64,000 nucleotides of DNA, taken from positions 1,364,001-1,428,000 of the forward strand of contig NZ_CP047020.1 in assembly GCF_009796285.1 (NCBI RefSeq). The letters run 5' to 3'. The DNA is from Streptomyces broussonetiae. Its GTDB lineage: Bacteria; Actinomycetota; Actinomycetes; Streptomycetales; Streptomycetaceae. Both the position numbers and the translations under genes were made by a program. Shown piece by piece: positions 25,057-33,179 of this stretch. The notes under the pieces are model-generated. The model was not told the origin of the DNA. It saw only the letters and a program-made list of their open reading frames with translations, and made no database searches. The number at the start of each line of letters is the position of its first letter. Position 1 is the stretch's first letter.

Positions 25057-25764
25057 ATGGTCACCGAGGTGAGAACGGGAGACACCGTCGTACGGCTCGA
25101 CGGTGTACGCAAGGAGTACGGCGAGACGGTCGCGCTCGACGGGGTCTCGCTGGAGATCCGCGCCGGGGAGGCGGTCGCGGTGATGGGCCCCTCGGGGTGC
25201 GGCAAGTCCACGCTGCTCAACATGATCGCCGGGCTGGACCGGCCGACGGCCGGCGGGGTGGTCGTACATGGTGAGAACGTGGGGGAGCTGAGCGAGAGAA
25301 GGCTCGCGCTGTACCGGCGGCGCCGGATCGGAATGATCTTCCAGTTCTTCAACCTGATCGACGACCTGTCGGCGCTCGACAACGTGGCGCTGGCCGCCCA
25401 GTTGACCGGAACTCCGGCCCGGCAGGCCCGGCGGCGCGCGCTGGAACTGTTCGAGGAGCTGGGTATCGCGGACCGCCGCAACGCCTACCCCGCGGTGCTC
25501 AGCGGTGGTGAGCGGCAACGGGTCGCGGTGGCACGGGCGTTGATGAACCGGCCCGCGCTGCTGCTGGCCGACGAGCCGACGGGGGCACTGGACAGCCGGG
25601 CCGGGGAGCAGGTGATGGACCTGCTGATCGACCTGAACCAGATCGGGCAGACGCTGGTCATCGTCACGCACGACGAGCGCCTTGCGCAGCGCTGCGCGAG
25701 CCGGCTGGTGGAGCTGGCCGACGGCCGGGTCACCGGTGAGCACGCCCTGGAGCCGTCGGCATGA
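25057..25764 (+). CDS. ABC transporter ATP-binding protein (MacB/LolD type)
   Basis: 235 residues with all ABC motifs: Walker A GPSGCGKST, Q-loop FQFFNLIDDLSALDN, signature LSGGERQRVAVARAL, Walker B ALLLADEPTGALD, H-loop VIVTHDERLA. The FFNLIDDLSALDNV segment and the D-loop place it in the MacB/LolD class that works with FtsX-type permeases. The ATG is chosen because homology begins there and a TAGCGT -10 element is directly upstream. It overlaps the permease gene by four bases (ATGA) and is divergent from a two-component system that probably controls it. Confidence 0.95.
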   Translation: MVTEVRTGDTVVRLDGVRKEYGETVALDGVSLEIRAGEAVAVMGPSGCGKSTLLNMIAGLDRPTAGGVVVHGENVGELSERRLALYRRRRIGMIFQFFNLIDDLSALDNVALAAQLTGTPARQARRRALELFEELGIADRRNAYPAVLSGGERQRVAVARALMNRPALLLADEPTGALDSRAGEQVMDLLIDLNQIGQTLVIVTHDERLAQRCASRLVELADGRVTGEHALEPSA

Positions 25765-28073
25765 GGGCGGTGTGGAAGGCCGCGCGGGCGGCCGTGCGCA
25801 GACGCAGACTTCAGACGCTGGTGATCTGGCTGGTCACACTGGTGTCGACGGGGTCGATCGTGGTCGCGCTGGGGTTGGTGGACGCGGCGTCGGCGCCATT
25901 CGACCGGGTTTTCGGCAAGCAGCACGGGCCGCATGTGGTCGCCGAGTTCGACAGGGGCAGGGTGACGGACGCGCAGCTGACGGACACCGCCCGGAAGTCC
26001 GGGGTCGAGGCGGTGGCCGGGCCGTTCCCGCAAGCCACCGTGAACATCCCCCGTGGCGCGTCGGCTCTGGGTCTTGGCGGCCAGATCACGGTCGTGGGTC
26101 GTTCCGGGCCCGGCGGTTCGGTGGACCGCGTGGATCTGTGGGCGGGCCGCTGGCCGACGCGGCCCGGTGAGATGGTGATGAACCGACAGTCCGCCTGGAG
26201 CGCCGACGACTTGGGCAAGAAGTTCCACGTGCCGTCCGGCCCGACCCTGACCATCGTCGGATTCGCCTTCGACCTGAGCGACACGGCCGATGTGTGGGTC
26301 GCCCCCGCTCAGATCGCCGCCCTGCACCCGAACGCCACGCAGATGCTGTACCGGTTCCAGGACGCGTCCTCGCAGAAGGCACTGCGCACAGGGCTGGCAG
26401 AGGTGACCGAGGGGCTGCCCCAGGGCGCCCCCGCCGGTTCGCGCAGCTATCTCTCGGTCAAGCACCGGGTGGGCAGCAACGCCCGCGCCTACGCCCCGTA
26501 TCTGTTGGCGTTCGGTGTCCTGGGGATCCTGGTGGCGGTGTTGATCGTCGCCAACGTGGTCGGCGGCGCCGTGGTGTCGGGATTCCGGCACATCGGCGTC
26601 CTCAAGGCCCTCGGGTTCAGCCCGGGGCAGGTGCTGGGCGTGTATCTGGTCATGATCTCCGTTCCGGCAGTCCTGGGTTGTGCGCTCGGCACACTCACCG
26701 GGAATCTGCTGGCCCGTCCGTTCCTCCGGTTCGTGTTCACCGGCCCGGACTCGGGAGTGCTGCGGGACAGCGTCGGCGTCGCCGCCTGGGTGAATGTCCT
26801 GGCCCTCGCCGGCATGCCGTTCGTATGTGTGCTGGCCGCGCTCGGTCCGTCCATGCGTGCGCAACGGCTGTCGGCGGTGCGGGCGATCAGCGCGGGTAGC
26901 GCGCCGCGGGCCGGCCGGGCACTCGGCGTCCAACGGCGGCTCGCGGGGCTGTGGTTGCCCCGCTCTGTGAGCCTCGGGGCGGGGCTGCCGTTCGCCCGGC
27001 CCGCGCGCAGCGCGCTCACCTTGGCCGCCGTGGTCCTGGGCGTGACGACGGTGACGTTTGCGACGGGTCTCGGGGCGACGATGACCCGCTTCGGGGACGC
27101 CGGCAAGGGCGCATACGACGTTTCGGTGTATGCGAGCAACTACGTCAAGGGCAAGGAAGTGCTGCCGGTCCACAGCGACCGTGAACTCCAGTCGCTGCTG
27201 GGCTCGTTGCCGGGCGCGGCCCGGGTGACAGCGCAAGGGGACGAGGACGCGCAGCTCGCGGGCTCCACGCGGAGGTTCTGGATCGACGGCTGGCGTGGGC
27301 CAGACCTGCCCCTGGAGCGCGTGCTCGTCCGGGGCCGGTGGATGCACCGCCCCGGCGAGGTCGTGGTCGGCTCGGCCTTCCTGCGCCGCAACGGAGTGGG
27401 CGTCGGTGACCATCTGCGGTTGCGCAGGAGCGGCCACGAGGAGGAGGTCACCGTGGTCGGAGAGACCATGTCGCAGAACGACTGGGCGGTCACCGGTAGT
27501 TGGCCGACGTTCACCGCTCTGGTCCCCGGCGGGAAAGCGTTCTCCTATCACGTCAAACTGCGCAGGGGCGCCGATCCGGCGGCGTACGCGCGCGCGGCCC
27601 AAGCCGTCGACAGGGGGCTCAGTACGGAGTTGCCCGGCCCGAACACCGCGGCCGAGACGATCCGCTACTCGGCGAGCGCTCTCACCCTGATGCTGGCCCT
27701 GGTCTCCTCCCTGGGTGTCTTCAACACCGCTGTGCTCAACACCCACGACCGGCGCCGCGACCTCGGCGTGCTCAAGTCGATCGGCATGACCCCGCGCCAG
27801 GTGACGGTGATGACGGTGACGTCGATGGCATTGCTCGGCATCATCGGGTCCGTGCTGGGTGTGCCGCTGGGCATCGCCGCCTACGAGGTGGTCGTGCCAC
27901 GTATGGCAGCGGGCATCGACGTCACGCTGCCCTCGTACATGACGGACGTCTGGGATGCGCCGGTCCTGGCGTTCCTGGCCCTCGCAGGGGCCCTCATCGC
28001 CGTCGTGGGCACCCTGGTCCCCGCCCGCCGTGCCGCCCGCCTCACCGTCGCCGAGGTACTGCACAACGAGTAG
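25761..28073 (+). CDS. FtsX-like ABC transporter permease (double permease unit)
   Basis: 770 residues made of two FtsX-type halves. The first has an N-terminal membrane helix, a large extracytoplasmic domain (about 50-240) and three helices near 245-385 (AYAPYLLAFGVLGILVAVLIV, FRHIGVLKALGFSPGQVLGV). The second has a helix near 412-435, another soluble domain, and three helices near 635-765 (HDRRRDLGVLKSIGMTPRQV). Such permeases act as mechanotransmission exporters for antimicrobial peptides or lipoproteins rather than as classical pumps. With its ATPase and the divergent kinase/regulator it forms a typical envelope-stress or peptide-resistance module. Confidence 0.92.
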   Translation: MRAVWKAARAAVRRRRLQTLVIWLVTLVSTGSIVVALGLVDAASAPFDRVFGKQHGPHVVAEFDRGRVTDAQLTDTARKSGVEAVAGPFPQATVNIPRGASALGLGGQITVVGRSGPGGSVDRVDLWAGRWPTRPGEMVMNRQSAWSADDLGKKFHVPSGPTLTIVGFAFDLSDTADVWVAPAQIAALHPNATQMLYRFQDASSQKALRTGLAEVTEGLPQGAPAGSRSYLSVKHRVGSNARAYAPYLLAFGVLGILVAVLIVANVVGGAVVSGFRHIGVLKALGFSPGQVLGVYLVMISVPAVLGCALGTLTGNLLARPFLRFVFTGPDSGVLRDSVGVAAWVNVLALAGMPFVCVLAALGPSMRAQRLSAVRAISAGSAPRAGRALGVQRRLAGLWLPRSVSLGAGLPFARPARSALTLAAVVLGVTTVTFATGLGATMTRFGDAGKGAYDVSVYASNYVKGKEVLPVHSDRELQSLLGSLPGAARVTAQGDEDAQLAGSTRRFWIDGWRGPDLPLERVLVRGRWMHRPGEVVVGSAFLRRNGVGVGDHLRLRRSGHEEEVTVVGETMSQNDWAVTGSWPTFTALVPGGKAFSYHVKLRRGADPAAYARAAQAVDRGLSTELPGPNTAAETIRYSASALTLMLALVSSLGVFNTAVLNTHDRRRDLGVLKSIGMTPRQVTVMTVTSMALLGIIGSVLGVPLGIAAYEVVVPRMAAGIDVTLPSYMTDVWDAPVLAFLALAGALIAVVGTLVPARRAARLTVAEVLHNE

Positions 28074-28192
28074 GACCATCGGGGAGCCCGCAACCGGTCA
28101 GGATCGAAGAAGCCGGAGCGGGCTCCCTGGTCCTAGCGTGAAGTGCACCGGCGGAGAACCCGTCGGACCACGCACCTCAGAAGGAGAGTCCC

Positions 28193-28543
28193 ATGACCGC
28201 CGGAGTGCAGACGATCATCTACCCCGTCAAGGACCCCAAGGCCGCCAAGGCGCTGTTCACCGCCCTGCTGGGCGTCGAGCCGTACGCCGACGAGCCGTAC
28301 TACATCGGCTTCAAGGCCGCCGGGCAGGACGTCGGTCTCGATCCGAACGGGCACGCGCAGGGCCTGACCGGGCCGGTGCCGTTCTGGCACGTCACCGATC
28401 TGCGGGAGCGTCTTGCGGCCCTGGTGGAGGCGGGCGCGGAGGTGCTCCAGGACGTCCGGGACGTGGGCAACGGCCGGCTGGTCGCCTCCGTGAAGGACCC
28501 CGACGGAAACCTGATCGGCCTGCTCCAGGACCCGGCCGCCTGA
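28193..28543 (+). CDS. VOC-superfamily (glyoxalase-like) protein
   Basis: 116 residues with the vicinal-oxygen-chelate pattern: MTAGVQTIIYPVKDPKAAKA, FKAAGQDVGLDPN, PVPFWHVTDLRERLAALVEAGAEV, and the closing VASVKDPDGNLIGLLQDP. His in WHV and the acidic residue in PDGNLIG are possible metal ligands. Such single-domain members include resistance proteins and dioxygenase-like enzymes; the substrate is unknown. AAGGAGAG lies four bases before the ATG. It is followed by a MarR regulator on the same strand, a frequent pairing. Confidence 0.82.
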   Translation: MTAGVQTIIYPVKDPKAAKALFTALLGVEPYADEPYYIGFKAAGQDVGLDPNGHAQGLTGPVPFWHVTDLRERLAALVEAGAEVLQDVRDVGNGRLVASVKDPDGNLIGLLQDPAA

Positions 28544-28570
28544 GTCCCGGCCGCCGCCCGCATCCTGAAC

Positions 28571-28616
28571 TAGTTGCACACTCAACAACTGGCCGGATCG
28601 GTGCTACGGTCTGGGT
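28571..28616 (+). promoter_or_regulatory. MarR promoter/operator region, leaderless start
   Basis: TAGTTGCACACTCAACAACT contains the inverted repeat GTTG-N6-CAAC, with a second CAACT half-site. It lies just upstream of a -10-like TACGGT (28605-28610) that stands six bases before the ATG, implying a leaderless mRNA. A MarR dimer at this repeat would block RNA polymerase, so autorepression is plausible. Confidence 0.45.
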
Positions 28617-29039
28617 ATGGCAGTCAAGACGGCCGACACCCGGCTCGAGGAACGGTGGCGGGACATCCTCGCGGTGCACGCGCGCACGATGTGCGAGATC
28701 GACCGGGCCCTGCACCCGCACGGGCTGGGCGCCAGCGACTTCGAGGTGCTGGACATCCTGGCGACGGAGTCTCCCGCCCAGGGCGACCAGTGCCGGGTGC
28801 AGAACCTGGTCGGCCGGGTCCATCTCAGCCAGAGCGCGCTGTCCCGGCTGATCGGCCGACTGGAGAAGGACGGGCTGGTCGAGCGCTCGGTGTGCGCGGA
28901 GGACCGGCGCGGGGTGTGGGTGGCGCTCACCCCGAGGGGCCGCACACTGCACGCCGCGGTACTGCCCCTGCAGCGGGCGGTGCTGGAGCGCATGCTGGCC
29001 GAGCAGGACCCTCGGGACGGCAGCTGCGCGGAGGACTAG
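28617..29039 (+). CDS. MarR-family transcriptional regulator
   Basis: 140 residues of the MarR winged-helix fold: dimer helices at both ends, LGASDFEVLDILATE, recognition region VHLSQSALSRLIGRLEKDGLVERS, and wing EDRRGVWVALTPRGRTLH. It has two Cys residues (in DQCRVQ and RSVCAED) that could make it redox-responsive, though this is not established. A repeat resembling a MarR operator overlaps its own promoter. Its stop overlaps the end of the convergent PqqB-like gene by four bases. The neighbouring VOC gene is the best candidate target. Confidence 0.9.
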   Translation: MAVKTADTRLEERWRDILAVHARTMCEIDRALHPHGLGASDFEVLDILATESPAQGDQCRVQNLVGRVHLSQSALSRLIGRLEKDGLVERSVCAEDRRGVWVALTPRGRTLHAAVLPLQRAVLERMLAEQDPRDGSCAED

Positions 29040-29932
29040 AGCACCAGCTCGGCCCCGTCGGGCAACACCTCGACCCCCTTCTCGCAGACACGCGCGCGTG
29101 CCGGTGACGCCGGGTCGAGCAGCGGGTTGGTGTTGTTGAGGTGGGTGTAGATCCGGCGTGCGCCGGGATGGCGGGAGAGGGCAGCGAGCGTGCCGTTCGC
29201 GCCCGCGACCGGCAGATGCCCCATCGCCGCCTGTCCGGCGCCGGACCGCACCGCCGTACCCATCTCGTCGGCCGCGAAGAAGGTGCCGTCCAGCAGGACG
29301 CAGTCCGCCTCGGCACACAGCTCGTCCAGCTCCGTGCTCCAGGCGCCCACACAGGGCGCGTACACCAGGACTCCCCCGCTGGCCAGGTCCTCCACTCGGT
29401 AGGCCGTCACCCAGGGGCCTGCGGGCTGCGACACCTGCACGGGCACGTACTTGGGGACCTTCGCACCCACCGGGTGGGCCGTGACCACCAGCCCGCCGGC
29501 CAGCACGAAACCACCGTCGGCCAGGCTGTCCGCCCACTCCCAGGGGGTGTAGCGGTCCAGGGCGGCGCGGGCGGGGCCCAGGACGGCGCGCACCGGCTGG
29601 GCGGCGTAGACCTTCAGGCCGGTCGCTCCGCGCAGCTCGGCCAGGCCGGTGACGTGGTCGGCCTCGGCGTCGGTGAGCAGGATCCCGCGCAGCGGCGTGT
29701 CCCGGGGCCCGGGCCCGGGCCGCAGCGCCGGTGTGGCGGTGAGCTGGGCGCGCAGATCGGGCGAGGCGTTCAGCAGCCACCAGTCGCGGCCGTTGCCGCT
29801 GACGGCCGCGCACTCCTGGGTGCGGGAGGGCAGTTCGCCGTTTCGGGCGGCCGTGCACAGCTCGCAGGCGCAGTTCCACTGCGGGAAGCCGCCCCCGGCG
29901 GCGGTGCCCAGCAGGACGACCCTCACGACCAT
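29036..29932 (-). CDS. pqqB: PqqB-like metallo-beta-lactamase-fold protein
   Basis: 298 residues matching coenzyme PQQ synthesis protein B: LLGTAAGGGFPQWNCACELC, the zinc-type motif LLTDAEADHVTGLAEL, GHLPVAG and THLNNTNPLL near the end. PqqB belongs to the metallo-beta-lactamase fold and is thought to act on the hydroxylation of the PqqA peptide during PQQ synthesis. No pqqA, C, D or E lies in the window, so either the rest of the pathway is elsewhere or this homologue has another role. AAGGAG stands five bases before the ATG. Confidence 0.85.
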   Translation of the reverse strand: MVVRVVLLGTAAGGGFPQWNCACELCTAARNGELPSRTQECAAVSGNGRDWWLLNASPDLRAQLTATPALRPGPGPRDTPLRGILLTDAEADHVTGLAELRGATGLKVYAAQPVRAVLGPARAALDRYTPWEWADSLADGGFVLAGGLVVTAHPVGAKVPKYVPVQVSQPAGPWVTAYRVEDLASGGVLVYAPCVGAWSTELDELCAEADCVLLDGTFFAADEMGTAVRSGAGQAAMGHLPVAGANGTLAALSRHPGARRIYTHLNNTNPLLDPASPARARVCEKGVEVLPDGAELVL

Positions 29933-30016
29933 CGGCTCCTTCGCACTCGTCCGGACCTGTCCTGGTCTTGTCCTGGACCTGTCCTTCGCTGGGATCTTCC
30001 CGCCGCGGGCCCGGGA

Positions 30017-31144
30017 CTATCCGGCGGCGGGGGGCAGTTCCGGCCGTACTTCCCCGGGCCGCCGGTCCTCCGGCCGCCGGTCCTCCGGGCGCTCGGGCGG
30101 GATCGGGCCGCCGGGGAAGTCGCGGGGGCCGGTCCACAACCCGGGTACGGCGTCGCAGCGGCGGCACAGTTCGTAGGCGATCGCCTCGTAGTTGACCCGC
30201 CAGCCCTGGAAGTGCGGCCAGGCCTCCTTCGTCGGGCGCTCGACCTGGAACCCTGCCGACTCCAGCATGGCCACGGCCGCGTCGAACTCGGCGAAGGTGA
30301 GCCGGATCGTCGCGTCCGGTGACGGATCGGCGTCGAAGGGGATGCGCAGCGCGCGGGCGATGTCACGCAGGGCGGTGAAGCCGGCGCGCAGCACCAGCCG
30401 GGCCTCCGGCGGGGCGAGCCGCGGGGCCAGGGCCAGCTGCAGGGCCGCCGCGTCCATCACCGCGACGAGTCCGACCAGCCAGCTGCGGTGCGGGCGCGGT
30501 GAGCGGAAGGTCAGCAGGACGGGGTACGTCGAGTGGCTCTCGCCCATGTCGGCGGCGAGCCGCTCCCAGGCGCGATACAGCGCCGGAAGTGCGGTCTCGG
30601 TGTCGACCAGCCACTGCCGGGCGAGGATCTCCGGCCCCCAGGCGGGCTCGCCGGCCCGCGCCTGGAGCAGGGTGACCTCCAGTTCGCGGCGGTTGTAGGC
30701 GGCGTACAGGGTGGGCAGGTAGGCGATCTGCAGGGCGATCAGGACCGGGCCGGTGGCCGCGGCCACGAAGTCGAGCACCGACAGCTTCAACCGGGCGCCG
30801 CTCGCGAAACCGAGCGTGAACAGGCTGGAGCCCGCCTCACGGAAGGCGGTGGTCCACGACAGCGGGGAGAGCGAGTACAGCAGGAGGCCGAAGCCGAACA
30901 GCGCGCCGACGAGCCAGCTGGCGAGCATGCCGATGAGCATCAGCGGGGCGAGCCAGGTCTGGGCACGGTCCATCGCGTCGTAGCCGCCGCGGACGGCGGT
31001 GAGCCGCAGCAGTCTGCGCAGGCTCCACCACAGGCGGAACACCAGCGCGGAGTAGAGGCCTCGGGGTACCACGAGGGTACGAAGGATGCTGGTCAGGACC
31101 AGGACGAGGACCAGGGCCCCGGCCGCGCCGGCGATGTATTCCAT
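30017..31144 (-). CDS. ion-channel-like membrane protein
   Basis: 375 residues. An N-terminal membrane helix (about 5-22) is followed by a second near 66-90, a hydrophobic pore-like loop containing SSLFTLGFASG, and another helix near 122-143, an arrangement like two-pore-domain or KcsA-type potassium channels; a TxGF/TLGF motif stands where the selectivity filter would be. The remaining ~220 residues are a soluble helical domain. The tail is a charged repeat RPEDRRPEDRRPGE. The channel reading is inference; the filter lacks the canonical TVGYG. Confidence 0.5.
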   Translation of the reverse strand: MEYIAGAAGALVLVLVLTSILRTLVVPRGLYSALVFRLWWSLRRLLRLTAVRGGYDAMDRAQTWLAPLMLIGMLASWLVGALFGFGLLLYSLSPLSWTTAFREAGSSLFTLGFASGARLKLSVLDFVAAATGPVLIALQIAYLPTLYAAYNRRELEVTLLQARAGEPAWGPEILARQWLVDTETALPALYRAWERLAADMGESHSTYPVLLTFRSPRPHRSWLVGLVAVMDAAALQLALAPRLAPPEARLVLRAGFTALRDIARALRIPFDADPSPDATIRLTFAEFDAAVAMLESAGFQVERPTKEAWPHFQGWRVNYEAIAYELCRRCDAVPGLWTGPRDFPGGPIPPERPEDRRPEDRRPGEVRPELPPAAG

Positions 31145-31235
31145 GGTCCTATTTTTGCGCCCGAGGGGTTCGGTGATCGGTTTCGGCGGCGAATGCGGGT
31201 GCGTGGAGGCCGTTGTGCGGTGCGCCGCGCCGTTT

Positions 31236-31634
31236 TCACCGCGCCAGCAGTGTGCGCACCCCCTGTGAGGTGAGGGTCAGGGCGTGGGTGGAGTTGCCGT
31301 CTATGGCCAGTGAGAGATCTTCCTCGGGCCATTGGGAGGCTAGGGCGCCGAGCGGGATGAGGCGGTAGCGGGAGACGAACGGCAGCAGCTCGGCCATCTC
31401 GCCCTCCGTGGTGAACACGGGGACGACCGGCTCGCCTCCGGGCTGGTCGAGGACGGGCAGGGCCACGGACGTGGCGTCGGCGCCCTCCCCGTCGACCGCG
31501 TCGTCCGGCACGGGGACGAGCACGTCGCTGTGGGCGAGGACGTCCAGCGCGGCCGGGTCCTCGGCGTTCACGGCCAGCGCGTCCAGCGCCTGCTGGGCCG
31601 GCGTCGGCAGGTCGTCGTATGCGGATGTGTCCAT
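31236..31634 (-). CDS. SseB-family protein
   Basis: 132 residues. Residues about 35-130 fit the SseB N-terminal domain family: DVLVPVPDD, SVALPVLDQPGGEPVVPVFTT, PFVSRYRLIPLGAL and NSTHALTLTSQGVRTLL. SseB-like proteins are small cytoplasmic proteins of unclear function, common in several copies in Streptomyces. The ATG chosen is where the recognisable family sequence starts; longer in-frame starts read through a low-complexity region. No obvious partner is adjacent. Confidence 0.75.
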   Translation of the reverse strand: MDTSAYDDLPTPAQQALDALAVNAEDPAALDVLAHSDVLVPVPDDAVDGEGADATSVALPVLDQPGGEPVVPVFTTEGEMAELLPFVSRYRLIPLGALASQWPEEDLSLAIDGNSTHALTLTSQGVRTLLAR

Positions 31635-31888
31635 GGCAGATCCCCAGGTAGCGGCGGTCGTACGAGCCGCCCTGGGGCGCATCGGCTCCCGGGCGTGCTC
31701 GGATCTCGCGTACCCGGTGGACGGCGGTGCATGCGTGCGGACCCTCGGGAGATCCGGTGGTGGTCGGGCCCTCGTGGTGGTCGGGGACGGTGAAAACCGG
31801 CCGGCGGGGGTGGCCAGGTGAGCGTCGGCCGGGCGGGGACGGGTCCGCGCACTCACGGCCCCGTCCGCCCGGGGCCCGGCCTGACCGT

Positions 31889-32318
31889 ATGCCGATGCAA
31901 CCCTGGTTCCGTGACGCCAAGTTGGGCATCTTCGTCCACCGGGCGTCCACGCGGTGGACGGAGTCCCGCGGCCCTGGTCCTTCTGCACCCGTCAGGTGTC
32001 CCACGCGCCGTACATGAAGCAGCTGGGCGGTTTCACGGCCTCCCGTTACGACCCGGGTGCCTGGGCCGAGCTGTTCGCCCGCCCCGGTGCCCGGTACGCC
32101 GTGCTCACCGCGCGCCGTCACGACGGTGTGGCCCTGTGGGACAGCGCCCACGGCGAGCTGAACGTGGTCCGCCGTACGCCGGCCGGGCGTGACCTGATCC
32201 CCGGACACGCCGACGCTCTGCGCGAGCGCGGCCTGAAGGTGGGCCTGTACTACTCCCACTCGGACTGGAACCACCCCGGCTGTGCGAGCGCCCTGCACCC
32301 GGATCCCGGTGAGGGGGA
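31889..32318 (+). pseudogene. alpha-L-fucosidase (GH29) N-terminal fragment, frameshifted
   Basis: Begins MPMQPWFRDAKLGIFVH, the start of the GH29 catalytic barrel, then loses frame near 31940. It resumes as DGVPRPWSFCTRQVSHAPYM, GARYAVLTARRHDGVALWDS (normally TARHHDG) and LKVGLYYSHSDWNHPGCASAL. It stops about a third of the way through the enzyme, before the catalytic nucleophile, where the sequence joins the AraC fragment that follows. So one frameshift plus a deletion removed the function. Confidence 0.82.
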
Positions 32319-32321
32319 TCA

Positions 32322-32858
32322 GTGGGGCTGGACGCGCTGGCCGCGCGGATCCTGGCCGGGAACCCGCTGGCCCTGCAGGCGCCGACCGTGCTCGCCGTCT
32401 CCCCGCTGCTGCGCGAGCTGATCATCGCCCACACCCGCACCGCGGACGACGGCAGTCCCGAGCGGGCGCGGCTGCGCGCGGTGCTGCTCGACCAGCTGCG
32501 GGCCTCGCCCCAACAGCCCCTGCACCTGCCCGCGCCGTCGTCGCCCCCGCTGCGCGCACTGTGCGACATCCTGCTCGCCGATCCGGCCGACGGCCGCACC
32601 CTGGCCGAGCTGGGCCGCGAGGTCGGGGCGAGCGACCGTACGCTGTCCCGGCTGTTCCGCGGCGAGCTGGGCATGACGTTCCCGCAGTGGCGCACCCAGG
32701 CACGCCTGCACCACGCCCTGGTCCTGCTGGCCGAACAGACCCCGGTGACCACGGTGGCCCACCGCTGCGACTGGTCCTCGGCCAGCGCGTTCATCGACGC
32801 CTTCCGCCGTACCTTCGGCCACACCCCGGGCACCCGGCCGCCGGGCACGCGCGGCTGA
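32322..32858 (+). pseudogene. AraC-family regulator lacking its N-terminal sensor domain
   Basis: 178 residues from a GTG. The C-terminal AraC DNA-binding domain with two helix-turn-helix motifs is intact (LAELGREVGASDRTLSRLFRGE and TTVAHRCDWSSASAFIDAFRRTFG). The region before it (LAARILAGNPLALQAPTVLAV, LLRELIIAHT) is the linker that normally follows a cupin sensor domain of about 80 residues, and that domain is missing. The sequence is joined directly to the fucosidase relic, so a single deletion probably truncated both genes. A DNA-binding fragment could still be made; I call it a pseudogene with moderate confidence. Confidence 0.6.
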
Positions 32859-33179
32859 CGGCTGCGGGCGAGCGGTGGCGCAGCGGTGCCAGGAGCCGTT
32901 CGGTCCCGCGTGGCGGAGGCGGGCGGCGGGGCGGCGGCGAGCCCCGCCGCCCGGCCCGGGCACCGCCGCCCCGCACAAGGCCCCGACGGCGACGTCGGCC
33001 CACGGCAGCGCAGCGGGCAGGAGGTGGAACATCCGCGAGGTCGGGCCCGGCACCCGGGGCGCCCGCGCACCCGTGTGACGGCGAGCGGCCGGGCGCCGGA
33101 TCCGGCGGCGTGGCGTGCGCCGCGTCGGCGGGGTGCGCGGTGAGGATGGCGGTCCGAGGCAGGCGGCCGGGAGGCAGGT
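32859..33179. other. intergenic stretch before the NAD kinase gene
   Basis: No gene supported. The sequence is very GC-rich with several GGCGG and CCGCC runs, and ends with the GGGAGGCAGGT ribosome-binding site of the next gene. No clear promoter or hairpin with a T-run was seen. Confidence 0.4.

Noticed and set aside
29036..31144. PQQ biosynthesis cluster
   Set aside because: Only the PqqB-like gene is present; the neighbouring membrane protein has no pqq similarity.
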